Assembly (NCBI RefSeq): GCF_016613415.1
Contig: NZ_JACWCT010000143.1
Location: 1 to 43,873, forward strand
Direction: 5' to 3'
Length of the DNA: 43,873 nucleotides
Source of the DNA: Methylobacterium ajmalii
GTDB taxonomy: Bacteria > Pseudomonadota > Alphaproteobacteria > Rhizobiales > Beijerinckiaceae
Under the pieces are notes generated by a model. It made no database searches and was not told the DNA's origin. It worked only from the letters and a program-made list of their open reading frames with translations. Both the position numbers and the translations under genes were made by a program. Of the stretch, positions 27,497-41,479 are shown piece after piece (the first letter of the stretch is position 1; each line of letters opens with the position of its first letter).

Positions 27497-28135
27497 ATGC
27501 GTATCGCGGGTCGCAAGAACGAAATCGGACGGGCCGCCCTGGCGGCCGTCGCCCTCCTGGCCTCGGTGACCGGGGCCGGCAGCCAGACCCTGGCGGCTCT
27601 GCCCGCCGTCACCATCCCGGCGGCCCCCGTCGGCGAGGCGCGGCCGGTCCCGGCCTGGACCGAGTTCTGCGCCCGCTACGCCTCGGAATGCGCGGTGAAC
27701 CCGAACGAGCCGGCGCAGGTCACGCTGACCCCGCGGCTGTGGCAGACGGTCACGACGATCAACCGCCAGGTCAACACCAGCTTGCGCGCCGTCACCGACC
27801 AGGAGCACTGGGGCGTGCCGGACCGCTGGGACCTCGCCGAGGACGGCTCGGGCGATTGCGAGGACTTCCAGCTCCTCAAGCGCAAGCTGCTGGCCCAGGC
27901 CGGCCTGCCCCGCCGGGCGATGCGCATGACCGTCGTCATCGACGACAAGGGCGAGGGCCACGCCGTGCTGATGCTGCGCACCGACCGCGGCGATCTCGTC
28001 CTCGACAACAAGACCAGCGCCGTGCTGCCCTGGCACAAGACCGGCTACACCTACATCAAGCGCGAGGCCGACGAGTCGATGCGCTGGGTCTCCCTCGGCC
28101 GGGCGGTGTCGCCGGTCGTGACCGCGAACCGCTGA
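27497..28135 (+). CDS. Transglutaminase-like cysteine peptidase (BTLCP, C93)
   Basis: 212 residues with a signal peptide (AALAAVALLASVTGAGSQ), so it is periplasmic. The family triad is visible: Cys121 in GSGDCEDFQLLKRKLL, His155 in EGHAVLMLRT, and Asp170 in LVLDNKTSAVLPW. The closest characterised relative, LapG, cuts the N-terminus of a large adhesin when c-di-GMP is low, releasing cells from surfaces. Many alphaproteobacterial members have unknown targets. No LapD or LapA-like gene is present here. Two perfect CtrA boxes upstream tie it to the cell-cycle/motility regulon, which fits surface or envelope remodelling. It converges with the 87-aa gene, 2 bases between stops. Confidence 0.9.
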   Translation: MRIAGRKNEIGRAALAAVALLASVTGAGSQTLAALPAVTIPAAPVGEARPVPAWTEFCARYASECAVNPNEPAQVTLTPRLWQTVTTINRQVNTSLRAVTDQEHWGVPDRWDLAEDGSGDCEDFQLLKRKLLAQAGLPRRAMRMTVVIDDKGEGHAVLMLRTDRGDLVLDNKTSAVLPWHKTGYTYIKREADESMRWVSLGRAVSPVVTANR

Positions 28136-28137
28136 TC

Positions 28138-28401
28138 TTACCGCTCGAACCGGGCCGCCAGGGCCTCGCTCGCCAGGATGGCGCTGCCGTTGGCCCAGGG
28201 CAGCGGCAGGATCACCCGCATGCCGGGCGGCGGTTCCGGGACGACCGGCCGGGCGAGCGGCGCGGCGATCGGCACCGGATCGAGGCCGGGCCGCAGCGTG
28301 AGCGCCGCAGCCTCCCGGCCGCCCCGGGCCAGCAGCGCGACCGAGCCGATCGCGGCGACGAGCGCAGCCTGGAATCCCAGCCGGCGTAGGGTCCGCACCA
28401 T
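28138..28401 (-). CDS. Small membrane-anchored or secreted hypothetical protein
   Basis: 87 residues from ATG 28401. RRLGFQAALVAAIGSVALLA is a signal-anchor or signal peptide. The rest is Pro/Ala-rich (LDPVPIAAPLARPVVPEPPP) with a short tail, probably in the periplasm. Composition is credible for a real gene, but no family is recognised. It is divergent from the DUF459 hydrolase gene across a 263-base gap. Confidence 0.55.
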   Translation of the reverse strand: MVRTLRRLGFQAALVAAIGSVALLARGGREAAALTLRPGLDPVPIAAPLARPVVPEPPPGMRVILPLPWANGSAILASEALAARFER

Positions 28402-28664
28402 GTGAGCACTCGCCTGTCCTGCGGCGACGATGTTCGGGATCGGTCGCTCGTTCGAAGAGACCTTCGGCCCGGGCCGCTTAACGGCCGGTCGTCGGCGCGC
28501 CCGACTCCGCCTTCGCATGACGACGACTTGCCGCGATGCTGAACGGAGGTTTTACACTGGTCTTCCCGCCTCGGTAACCTTGACGGAACGGTCGCGCGAA
28601 GGCCCGGGGCCCGCGTCGCGCCGCGGGATGGGCCGGAGCGGCCGCCCGCGCTATATTCGAACCC

Positions 28665-30074
28665 ATGACGATGCGGTCGAGGACGATGCGGATGGGTTGG
28701 CCGGCGGGACGCACGCTGTCACGGCTCGTCCTATGGGGCCTGCTGGCGGGCCTCGCCGCGCCGGGCCCGGCCCAGGCGCAATATTACGACGAGGGTTACG
28801 CCCCGCGCCGCCCCGTCGAGGGCGGCTACGGCTATCGCCGGCGCGATTCCGGCTATCGCCCCGCGCCCGAGCCGCAGCGCCAGTTCTACTGGCCGTGGGA
28901 GGATCGCCCGGCAGCGGCACCCCAGGCCCAGGATTACGGGCAGCCCGCCCCGCGCGGCGCCTACCGCACTCCCCGCCCGCGGCGCGAGCGCGAGCGCGAG
29001 GTCGTCCACAGCCGCGAGGGCCGCTCGGTGCAGCGGCCCAAGCCCCGCCCGGCCCCGGTCGTGGCCCGTCCCGCCGCCCCGAAGCCGAAGACCGACCCGG
29101 CGACCCAGATCGCGGTGTTCGGCGACTCCCTCGCCGAGCTGCTGGGCCAGGGCCTCGACACCGTCTACGATTCCTCGCCCGACGTCGCGGTGATCCGCCG
29201 CGCCAAGGGCGACAGCGGCCTCGTGCGCAAGGACGTGGTCGACTGGCCGAAGGCGGCGGAGGACTATCTCAAGACCAACCCGAAGGTCTCCTACGCCGTG
29301 GTGATGGTGGGCGCCAACGACCGCCAGCCCCTGCGCGACGGCGACCAGTCCGTCGAGCCGCTGAGCGAGCGCTGGCGCACCCTCTACCGCGACCGGGTCG
29401 ACGCGCTCCTCAAGGTGTTTTCCGACCGCAAGGTGCCGGTGGTGTGGGTCGGCGAGCCGCCGATGAAGAGCGACACCCTCTCGGCCGACATCACCTCGCT
29501 CAACGAGATCTTTCGCGATCGGGTGCAGCGGGCGGGTGGCGTCTACGTCGACATCTGGCCGGCCTTCGTCGACGAGAACAACCGCTACGCCGCGACCGGG
29601 CCGGATCTCGAGGGCCAGCAGGCGAAGCTGCGCACCGCCGACGGCGTGCATTTCACCCAGGCTGGTGCCCGCAAGGCGGCGCATTTCGCGGATGTCGAGA
29701 TCAAGCGGCTGATCGAGGCCAAGGGTGGCACCCCGACCCCGCCCGAGGCGGTAGCGGCCGTGAGCCCCGAGGCGCCGCCGCCGGCCGCCGGCACCGCGAA
29801 GCTAGACAACGACGCGGCGATCGACCGGCTGATCACCTCGATGCTGCCGAGCCTGCCCGAGCCGCCCGGCATCCCGACGCTCCCGGTCAAGCCGGCCGCC
29901 GGCCCGGTGGTGCCGCTGACCCGCACCGAGGTCGCGCCCAACGGCCAGCTCGTCACCGGCCGGCCGCGGATCGACCGCGACACCGGCTACACCCTGGAGC
30001 GCAGCCTGACCCGCGGCGTCGCCCCCCCGCCCCAGCCGGGCCGGGCCGACGATTTCCGCTGGCCGCGGGGGTGA
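28665..30074 (+). CDS. Secreted DUF459 SGNH-fold hydrolase
   Basis: 469 residues. A signal peptide (LVLWGLLAGLAAPGPAQA) is followed by a long Tyr/Arg/Pro-rich linker (about 40-145) and the SGNH domain (about 146-345). Block I is VFGDSLAELLG (Ser155), block III VVMVGANDRQP (Asn218), block V TADGVHFTQAG (Asp326, His329), and WVGEPPMKSD lies between. The C-terminal 110 residues are Pro-rich and probably disordered. The family is common in Rhizobiales and is thought to act as an esterase or acetyl transferase/esterase on envelope polysaccharides, but the substrate is not established. ATG 28665 is the first of several close ATGs (28671 and 28686 are alternatives). Confidence 0.92.
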   Translation: MTMRSRTMRMGWPAGRTLSRLVLWGLLAGLAAPGPAQAQYYDEGYAPRRPVEGGYGYRRRDSGYRPAPEPQRQFYWPWEDRPAAAPQAQDYGQPAPRGAYRTPRPRREREREVVHSREGRSVQRPKPRPAPVVARPAAPKPKTDPATQIAVFGDSLAELLGQGLDTVYDSSPDVAVIRRAKGDSGLVRKDVVDWPKAAEDYLKTNPKVSYAVVMVGANDRQPLRDGDQSVEPLSERWRTLYRDRVDALLKVFSDRKVPVVWVGEPPMKSDTLSADITSLNEIFRDRVQRAGGVYVDIWPAFVDENNRYAATGPDLEGQQAKLRTADGVHFTQAGARKAAHFADVEIKRLIEAKGGTPTPPEAVAAVSPEAPPPAAGTAKLDNDAAIDRLITSMLPSLPEPPGIPTLPVKPAAGPVVPLTRTEVAPNGQLVTGRPRIDRDTGYTLERSLTRGVAPPPQPGRADDFRWPRG

Positions 30075-30359
30075 GGAAGGACTCGCTGCTCAAGGGGAAA
30101 TATACGAAGCGAGCCCCTTGAGCCAGATCAGGAGAATCTCCGCTCTAATAGAGAGCTCCTCTTCTCATCCCCGGAATCGAACGATGCGGCAGCGCTAACG
30201 TCGAACCACAAATCAATGCAACTGCGCACTTAAAATACGATGCGAAATATATTAAATAATTTTGTATTGTTATACGCTGATTGTAATTATCGATAAGATC
30301 ACACAAATAAATCAATACAAATTATAATGTTAATTTAATCAGAAATTTTTTACCTTACT
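30075..30359. other. AT-rich intergenic segment
   Basis: Bases 30180-30359 fall far below the GC content of the rest of the window, with runs such as AAATATATTAAATAATTTTG. No gene, tRNA or recognisable transposon end is seen. It separates the DUF459 gene from the unrecognised low-GC gene and forms part of the same AT-rich patch. Confidence 0.5.
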
Positions 30360-30893
30360 CTATAATTTACTGGAATCCGGCAGTCGTCCTCGAATAGACA
30401 TCCAATCGTTCCATCGGCGCAAAAGCCGCTGATAGTCTTCGTATGGAAACCGTTCCCGAGATTGCTGGTACGATGGCTCGTGAAAAAGCATGGCTGATTT
30501 CCAAAGCTCACCAACCAACATCGTAGCCAGTTGCTGACGCTTGACGACGAAATCGATCTTCAGGCGCAGGTCGGTCCGCTGCGCGTCGCCGTCGACATAA
30601 TGACCATCTAACTCGTAGACTTGAAAGCGCATCATATGCAGCCGGCTGGCTATCGGCGTCAGCCGCCAAGTGTGACCACCGGGCTCGTCAAAGAATCGGA
30701 CATTGCAAGGCCGCGCGTCGATCAACGCTTCGCCGAACTCGATCAGGCAATCATACACACAGGAAAATACGGCGGACACACGGCATTCCACGGTACTTCC
30801 CCGTGTGTAGATCGTCAGGTCGCTCCATCCGAACCGACCGGCAACCAATGTCACGTTGAATTCGTCGAAGGCTTCTGAAAAATCTTGGGTCAT
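30360..30893 (-). CDS. Orphan hypothetical protein in AT-rich patch
   Basis: 177 residues from ATG 30893, which has GGAG 6 bases upstream. An in-frame extension to 31019 has poor composition. The protein is soluble, rich in aromatic and charged residues, and looks like a beta-rich N-terminal half (VAGRFGWSDLTIYTRGSTVE, VYDCLIEFGEALIDARPCNV) with a helical C-terminus (FPYEDYQRLLRRWNDWM). Codon use is much more AT-tolerant than the neighbours, and the flanks are AT-rich, so recent acquisition is likely. I recognise no family. Its size and isolation are like those of immunity or accessory proteins, but nothing in the window plays the matching toxin. It lies 291 bases downstream of the TonB receptor on the same strand. 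Confidence 0.72.
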   Translation of the reverse strand: MTQDFSEAFDEFNVTLVAGRFGWSDLTIYTRGSTVECRVSAVFSCVYDCLIEFGEALIDARPCNVRFFDEPGGHTWRLTPIASRLHMMRFQVYELDGHYVDGDAQRTDLRLKIDFVVKRQQLATMLVGELWKSAMLFHEPSYQQSRERFPYEDYQRLLRRWNDWMSIRGRLPDSSKL

Positions 30894-31184
30894 AACAACT
30901 CCGGCAGGATCTCGATCCGAGTTGAAACTCCCGGAACGTTGCGCTTGTGACAGGCGGCAGGCTGACGGGGTCCGGGGGGCGAACGTCGCGTCGGACACCA
31001 GTCGAACGCCCTGCGCCATAGATGAATCGTCATAAATTTCCTACGACAATCAACAATGTTCGGAGTGGACTCTGTCCAAAAAGGAGACACTTAGCATCAT
31101 ATTTGAAAATGACCCGGAGTGGATTTAAAAAACTCATATGGAGCGGAGCCTGCTACCATATCATCGATTTATCGGGCTCGGCCG
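30894..31184. other. Upstream region of the orphan gene with a 9-base direct repeat
   Basis: AT-rich toward the right. CGGAGTGGA occurs at 31061-31069 and again at 31115-31123, 54 bases apart; on the minus strand these read TCCACTCCG. They could be binding sites for a regulator of the orphan gene. No clear promoter hexamers with good spacing are seen. Confidence 0.4.
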
Positions 31185-33344
31185 CTACAGCCGCGCCGTG
31201 AGCGTTGCCAGCACCGAGAACGGTGCGCCCGGGATGTTGTTGAACTGGTTGAACGGCGCCTCGATGTAGCGCGCGTTGGTCAGGTTCTTGAGGTTCAGCG
31301 AGAACCGGGCGTGCTCGTTGAGGTCGTAGAAGACCGCCGCATCGACACGGGTATAGGCGCCGACCTTGTAGGTGTTGGTGATGTCGCCGAAGCGCGAGCC
31401 GACATGGGTCACGCCGGCGCCGAGCCCGAGGCCGCGCCAGAACCCCTCGTCGAACTGGTAGGTGGTCCAGACGCTGCCGCTGAATTGGGGGGCGCCGTCG
31501 AGGCGGTTGCCGACCGGAATCGCGGTATCGCGTGTCACTCGGGCATCGGTGTAGCCGACGCCGCCGATGACCTTCCAGCCCGGCAGGATCGTGCCGGCGA
31601 GATCGGCCTCGACGCCCTTCGAGCGCTGCTGGCCGGTGATGATCGAGAAGCCGGTATTGACCGGATCGTTCGCCGCGACGTTGTTGCGGGTGATGTCGAA
31701 CACCGAGGCGGTCAGGCTCAGGTCCGGCGAGAACTCGAACCGGGTGCCGACCTCGACCTGCTCGCCGGTCTCCGGCGGCGGACTGGCGGCACCGAAGACG
31801 TTGGCGGTCTGCGGCTTGAACGAGGTGGTGTAGCTCGCGTAGAGCGCCAGCGGCTCGACGACCCGGTAGATCAGCCCGACCCGCGGCGACACGCCGGACA
31901 ATTGCTGCTCGGGCGGGATCGCCGTCGAGGCCGGCGTGCGGCTGAAATAGAACTGCGAGCCGGTGTCGTAGCGGATGCCGAGCAGCAGTTGCAGCCCGTA
32001 GCCGAGGTCGATCTGGTCCTGGGCGTAGAGCCCGGTCAATTCGGTCTTCTGCTTGAGATCGCTCTGCAGCGACAGCGTGCCCGGCAGCGCGAGGCCGGGA
32101 ACGGGATTGAGGAAGCTCACCGAGGCGAGCGGACCTTGCGTGGTGATCGCCCGCCGGTAGCCGTTGACGTACTCGACGCCGAGGAGCGCGGTGTGGCGCA
32201 GGCCGAGCCAGTCGAACTTCGCCACCAGTTCGGTCTGGCTGTCGACCGCGGCGTAGGTCGAGGTGGTGGCCGTGGTGCGGCGGGTGAGCGTGAGCCCATT
32301 GGCCGAGACGCCGTTGGCCCGGGCCGCGATCGCGTCGAAGCTGCCGCCCTGCGCGTTGATCACCTGACGCAGCATCAGGTGCTCGTTGAAGTCGTGCTCG
32401 ACCTTCAACGTGCCGAAATTCGCATTGGCGTTGTAGCGCGAGAACGGCTCGCCGTAGTAGCGCGAGATGTTGTCGAGCGGTACGCGGCCGTTCCGGGCGA
32501 CCAGCCCCTCGTCGTAGACCGTGTCCTGGCGGGTGAACTCGCCGATGAACGTGACCCGCGTGTCCGGGCTCGGGTTCCAGCTGAAGGCCGGCGCGATGAA
32601 GAACCGGGAATTGTCGCGCCCGGCGAGATCGCGAAACGTCGGGTCGACCTGCGTCCCGAAGCTGAGGCGGGCGGCGAGCCCGTCGGTGCCCGGCACGGCC
32701 CCGGAGGCCGAGGCCTGGACCCGCCGGAAGCCGAAGCTGCCGGCCTGGATGCTGGCATCCGCCGTCGGCGCCAGGCTCGGCTGGCGGGTGACGATGTTGA
32801 TGACGCCGCCCGGATCGCCCCGCCCGTAGAGCACCGAGGCCGGGCCCTTCAGCACCTCGATCCGTTCCACGTCGGCGAGGTCGCGCTGGACCGGGTAGAA
32901 GGTGTTGGCCTGGTTCATGAACACGCCGTCGATGGCGTAGGTCTGGGTCCGGAAGCCGCGGATGATGAAGGTGTCGCTGCGGCCCTGGATGGTGCCGCCC
33001 GGCTGCACGTTGCTGACGTTGAACAAGGCATCGGCGAGCCGCGTCTCGGCCCGGTCGACCAGAACCTCGCGCGGCACGACGTTGACGGTCTGGGGGACGT
33101 CGCGCAGGGGCGTGTCGGTCTTCGTCGCGGTGGCGCTGCGGGTGGCGCGGTAGCCCTGGACCGGGCCGATGGCCGTCTCCCGGAAGGCCGGGGCGCCGGC
33201 GACCGTGATCGCATCGAGGGCGATGGCCTCGCCCGCCTCCTGAGCCGTCGCCCTGCTGCCGGCCAGGACCGGCGCCGCGCCCGCGAGCAGTGCGAGGACG
33301 AGCGACGACCGGTGCCGGCCGGCGGGACGAGGGGTTGGGCGCAC
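31185..33344 (-). CDS. TonB-dependent siderophore receptor (FhuA/FpvA-like class)
   Basis: 719 residues from GTG 33344. A signal peptide (SSLVLALLAGAAPVLAGS) is followed by a TonB-box-like EAIALDAITVAG. The plug contains KTDTPLRDVPQTVNVVPREV, then IIRGFRTQTYAIDGVFMNQ and VERIEVLKGPASVLYGRGDP, and the barrel ends NIPGAPFSVLATLTARL. The family takes up ferric siderophores across the outer membrane. The C-terminal residue is Leu instead of the usual Phe, which is tolerated in some members. It is only distantly related to the receptor at 156-2351 and has no riboswitch. An Irr-like palindrome lies about 85 bases upstream, suggesting iron control. No siderophore synthesis or ABC genes are adjacent. 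Confidence 0.93.
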   Translation of the reverse strand: MRPTPRPAGRHRSSLVLALLAGAAPVLAGSRATAQEAGEAIALDAITVAGAPAFRETAIGPVQGYRATRSATATKTDTPLRDVPQTVNVVPREVLVDRAETRLADALFNVSNVQPGGTIQGRSDTFIIRGFRTQTYAIDGVFMNQANTFYPVQRDLADVERIEVLKGPASVLYGRGDPGGVINIVTRQPSLAPTADASIQAGSFGFRRVQASASGAVPGTDGLAARLSFGTQVDPTFRDLAGRDNSRFFIAPAFSWNPSPDTRVTFIGEFTRQDTVYDEGLVARNGRVPLDNISRYYGEPFSRYNANANFGTLKVEHDFNEHLMLRQVINAQGGSFDAIAARANGVSANGLTLTRRTTATTSTYAAVDSQTELVAKFDWLGLRHTALLGVEYVNGYRRAITTQGPLASVSFLNPVPGLALPGTLSLQSDLKQKTELTGLYAQDQIDLGYGLQLLLGIRYDTGSQFYFSRTPASTAIPPEQQLSGVSPRVGLIYRVVEPLALYASYTTSFKPQTANVFGAASPPPETGEQVEVGTRFEFSPDLSLTASVFDITRNNVAANDPVNTGFSIITGQQRSKGVEADLAGTILPGWKVIGGVGYTDARVTRDTAIPVGNRLDGAPQFSGSVWTTYQFDEGFWRGLGLGAGVTHVGSRFGDITNTYKVGAYTRVDAAVFYDLNEHARFSLNLKNLTNARYIEAPFNQFNNIPGAPFSVLATLTARL

Positions 33345-33730
33345 GGGAACCTACCAGGGAAGACGATGATCTCCTGGCGGCGTTAGGCGCTCGCCCGTCG
33401 GCAATCAATCGCCATGTAGAGGCAAGATCTGGAACGATTCCAGCCCCGGTCGCAATCGCCATCGGTGTGGCATCGAGGCATCTTAGATAGTGTTCGTACC
33501 AGTGGATAACTCGCCTTCCACTGCGTGAATTAGAATAGATATAAGAAGGATGGCACCGCGTACCGATTCCTGCGGCATCCGGCTCGGCGAGGTCGACCAC
33601 CCTCGGCTCGCGGGGTTCCGAAACGACGACGGGACCCGCCCCAAATGGGAGCGGATCCCGCGATCGGCAGCAGCGCATCGGGCCGACGGGGCGGGGCCCC
33701 GCCGAGAAATCCCGAGCAGGAAATCCCGCT
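33345..33730. other. Intergenic region between gltD and the TonB receptor
   Basis: No gene is seen. It contains an iron-box-like palindrome (33429-33443) and, further up, an AT-rich stretch around 33520-33550 (TTAGAATAGATATAAGAA) that probably belongs to the receptor promoter on the minus strand. The rest is ordinary GC-rich sequence following gltD. Confidence 0.4.
33429..33443. promoter_or_regulatory. Irr/ICE-like palindrome upstream of the siderophore receptor
   Basis: CTGGAACGATTCCAG is a perfect CTGGAA-N3-TTCCAG palindrome. Its GAA-N3-TTC core fits the iron control element (TTAGAA-N3-TTCTAA type) bound by Irr in Rhizobiales, but the outer bases differ. Location 85-100 bases before a siderophore receptor supports an iron-responsive role. 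Confidence 0.45.
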
Positions 33731-35158
<1,428 letters not shown>

Positions 35159-35203
35159 CGGGTGAGTGCTCAGTTCGTGAAGTGATCGGGCCGGCGGCGG
35201 GTC

Positions 35204-35806
35204 TTAAGCGACCCCGGCGACGGTGGCGGATGTGGGGAACGCGTCCCCGCAGCGGGTGAGCCAGGCCCGGATCGCGGGCCGGCCCGAGAGGTCGAATCCG
35301 CCCTCGTCGGCGAATTGCGTATAGGCGAAGAGGGCGACATCCGCGATGCTGACGGCATCGCCGACGAACCACGCGGCGGTGGTCAAGTGTCGCTCCATCC
35401 GGTCGAGGGCGGCCTCGCCGCCGGCCACCTTCTTCGGGTCGCGGGTCTCGGCGGGCTCGCCCCGGTAGCGCATGTGGAACCGGCAGACCGCGATCGTCGG
35501 CTCGTGGTTGTACTGTTCCCAGAACAGCCACTCGTCGATCTTGGCTTGCGTCCAGGCATCGTCCGGCAGCAGGGTGGAGCCGCGGGCGAGATAGCGGATG
35601 ATCGCGTTCGATTGCGCGAGCGTCCGCCCGTCGTCGAACGCGACGCCCGGGACCTGGCCGGCGGGGAAGCGGGCGAGGTAGTCGGGCGTGCGGCTCTCAC
35701 CTTTCATGATGTCGACCGGGATCCAGTCATAGGCGAGCCCGAGGTGATCGGCGACGTACCGCACCTTCAGGCAGTTGCCCGACATCATGTCGCCGTAGAC
35801 CTTCAC
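35204..35806 (-). CDS. Glutathione S-transferase, between gltB and gltD
   Basis: 200 residues with a thioredoxin-fold N-terminal domain (about 1-80) and an all-helical C-terminal domain (about 90-195). Ser8 in DMMSGNCLKVRYVADHLGL is the probable glutathione-activating residue. GQVPGVAFDD carries the cis-Pro, and LAQSNAIIRYLA is the glutathione-binding Ser region. The C-terminal VGDAVSIADVALFAY is the structural N-capping motif. GTG 35806 is chosen because it gives the family N-terminus MKVYGDMMSGN-like and follows AGGAG at 9 bases. It conjugates glutathione to electrophiles or acts as a peroxidase; the substrate is unknown. The position inside the glutamate synthase cluster is odd, and a palindromic element separates it from gltB. 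Confidence 0.9.
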   Translation of the reverse strand: MKVYGDMMSGNCLKVRYVADHLGLAYDWIPVDIMKGESRTPDYLARFPAGQVPGVAFDDGRTLAQSNAIIRYLARGSTLLPDDAWTQAKIDEWLFWEQYNHEPTIAVCRFHMRYRGEPAETRDPKKVAGGEAALDRMERHLTTAAWFVGDAVSIADVALFAYTQFADEGGFDLSGRPAIRAWLTRCGDAFPTSATVAGVA

Positions 35807-35849
35807 CGCGATGTTCTCCTGTCTCCGATCGTAGATCAGGCTCGCCCTC

Positions 35850-36020
35850 AACCCTCCCCCCTTCTGCGGGGGAGGGTGGCCTACGGAGTAGGCCGGGAGA
35901 GGGGCAGCGCGACGCTGATTGAGGTGGCGCCCTTCATCGAGCGCGCGACCTCTCCGGAAGCGTCGTCCCCTCTCCCGCCCCGCTCCGCGGGGCACCCTCC
36001 CCCGCAGAGGGGGGAGGGTT
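35850..36020. repeat. Inverted extragenic element between gltB and the GST gene
   Basis: AACCCTCCCCCCTTCTGCGG (from 35850) with GGAGGGTGGCCTACGGAGTA and GGCCGGGAGAGGGG is mirrored by CCCCTCTCCCGCCCCGCTCC and CACCCTCCCCCGCAGAGGGG ending GGAGGGTT (36020). Two inverted copies surround a roughly 60-base spacer. It is a typical mosaic extragenic palindrome, and could form a strong structure in the mRNA just after the gltB stop. Confidence 0.8.
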
Positions 36021-36051
36021 TCGCCGCGCCGCGGCCTTCGGTACAGGCGGT

Positions 36052-40761
<4,710 letters not shown>

Positions 40762-41479
40762 GGTCTCATCTCCCATTAGGCTCGCGGGCGAGCGCGCTCA
40801 TTCATGTCGAAGGCGGCAGGTGCGCCACGTCGCGCGCCGGCCGTGAAGGGACTGCCCGCCGCACGGACCGACGCGCCTGCCGACGAGGCAGGCCCGGTCC
40901 GGGGCGAGTTATACCCGCTTCCCGAGCGGGCGAAGTGGCGCGGCCGACGCAGGGTCGCCGCAGGGGCGTGCGGGCCGAGGGCGCGGCCGCCGCCTCGTGT
41001 TGTTTCAGTCCGCGGGAGGGTCGGTCGCGTCTCGCGAAGGGAGCGCCCGCACCTCGCGAGCGCCCGGCAGGCTGGTGTCAGCCCGCGTGCGCCCGCACCG
41101 CCCGAATGGCGGCGCGTTTGGTATCTCGTTTGGCCGTCGTGCAAGCCACAAGCCAGCGCCCTTGCGACCCGGGGGCACGGAGCCCGGCCGGGAAAATGGG
41201 ACAGCGGTACTGTCCTAACTCGGGGAACCTGCCAGATTTCAATCGGTCCAGCAAGAGCCCATTCCGTCCGGGCTTGTGCTTTTCTTGCGTTTCGCGATCC
41301 CGGGTCGCAACGAAACGCCGAATTCGCCCGGAACCGCGCATCTTTCCCCTGTCGAATGCCGCACAGCCCGCCCGGCAAAGCATGACCGGCATGAGCCGGG
41401 ACGACTCGTGCGGACCCTCGGCACCGGCCATGATGGCCGCCCGCGGGCCCGGCTCGCGACCGGGGGAGCCTTCAGGCCG
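40762..41479. other. Divergent intergenic region between gltB and threonine aldolase
   Basis: No gene is seen; the frames here are Arg/Pro-rich shadows. It holds a small hairpin CCCGCT-TCCCG-AGCGGG near 40914-40930 beside a candidate -10 for gltB, and a perfect operator-like palindrome at 41199-41215. A GGAAC near 41223 has no proper EcfG -10 partner. Confidence 0.4.
41199..41215. promoter_or_regulatory. Operator-like palindrome GGACAG-N5-CTGTCC
   Basis: GGACAGCGGTACTGTCC is a perfect 6+6 palindrome with a 5-base spacer, in a slightly AT-richer stretch. It is a plausible binding site for a dimeric regulator of gltB, 440 bases away on the minus strand, or of the threonine aldolase gene, 265 bases away. 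I cannot name the regulator. Confidence 0.4.

Noticed and set aside
30120..30185. tRNA-like GTTCGATTC T-loop on the minus strand
   Set aside because: The T stem does not pair, and no matching acceptor, D or anticodon arms could be built.
41222..41250. Possible EcfG promoter (GGAAC) before threonine aldolase
   Set aside because: At the correct spacing the second element reads GGTC and not cGTT, and the site is over 200 bases from the gene.
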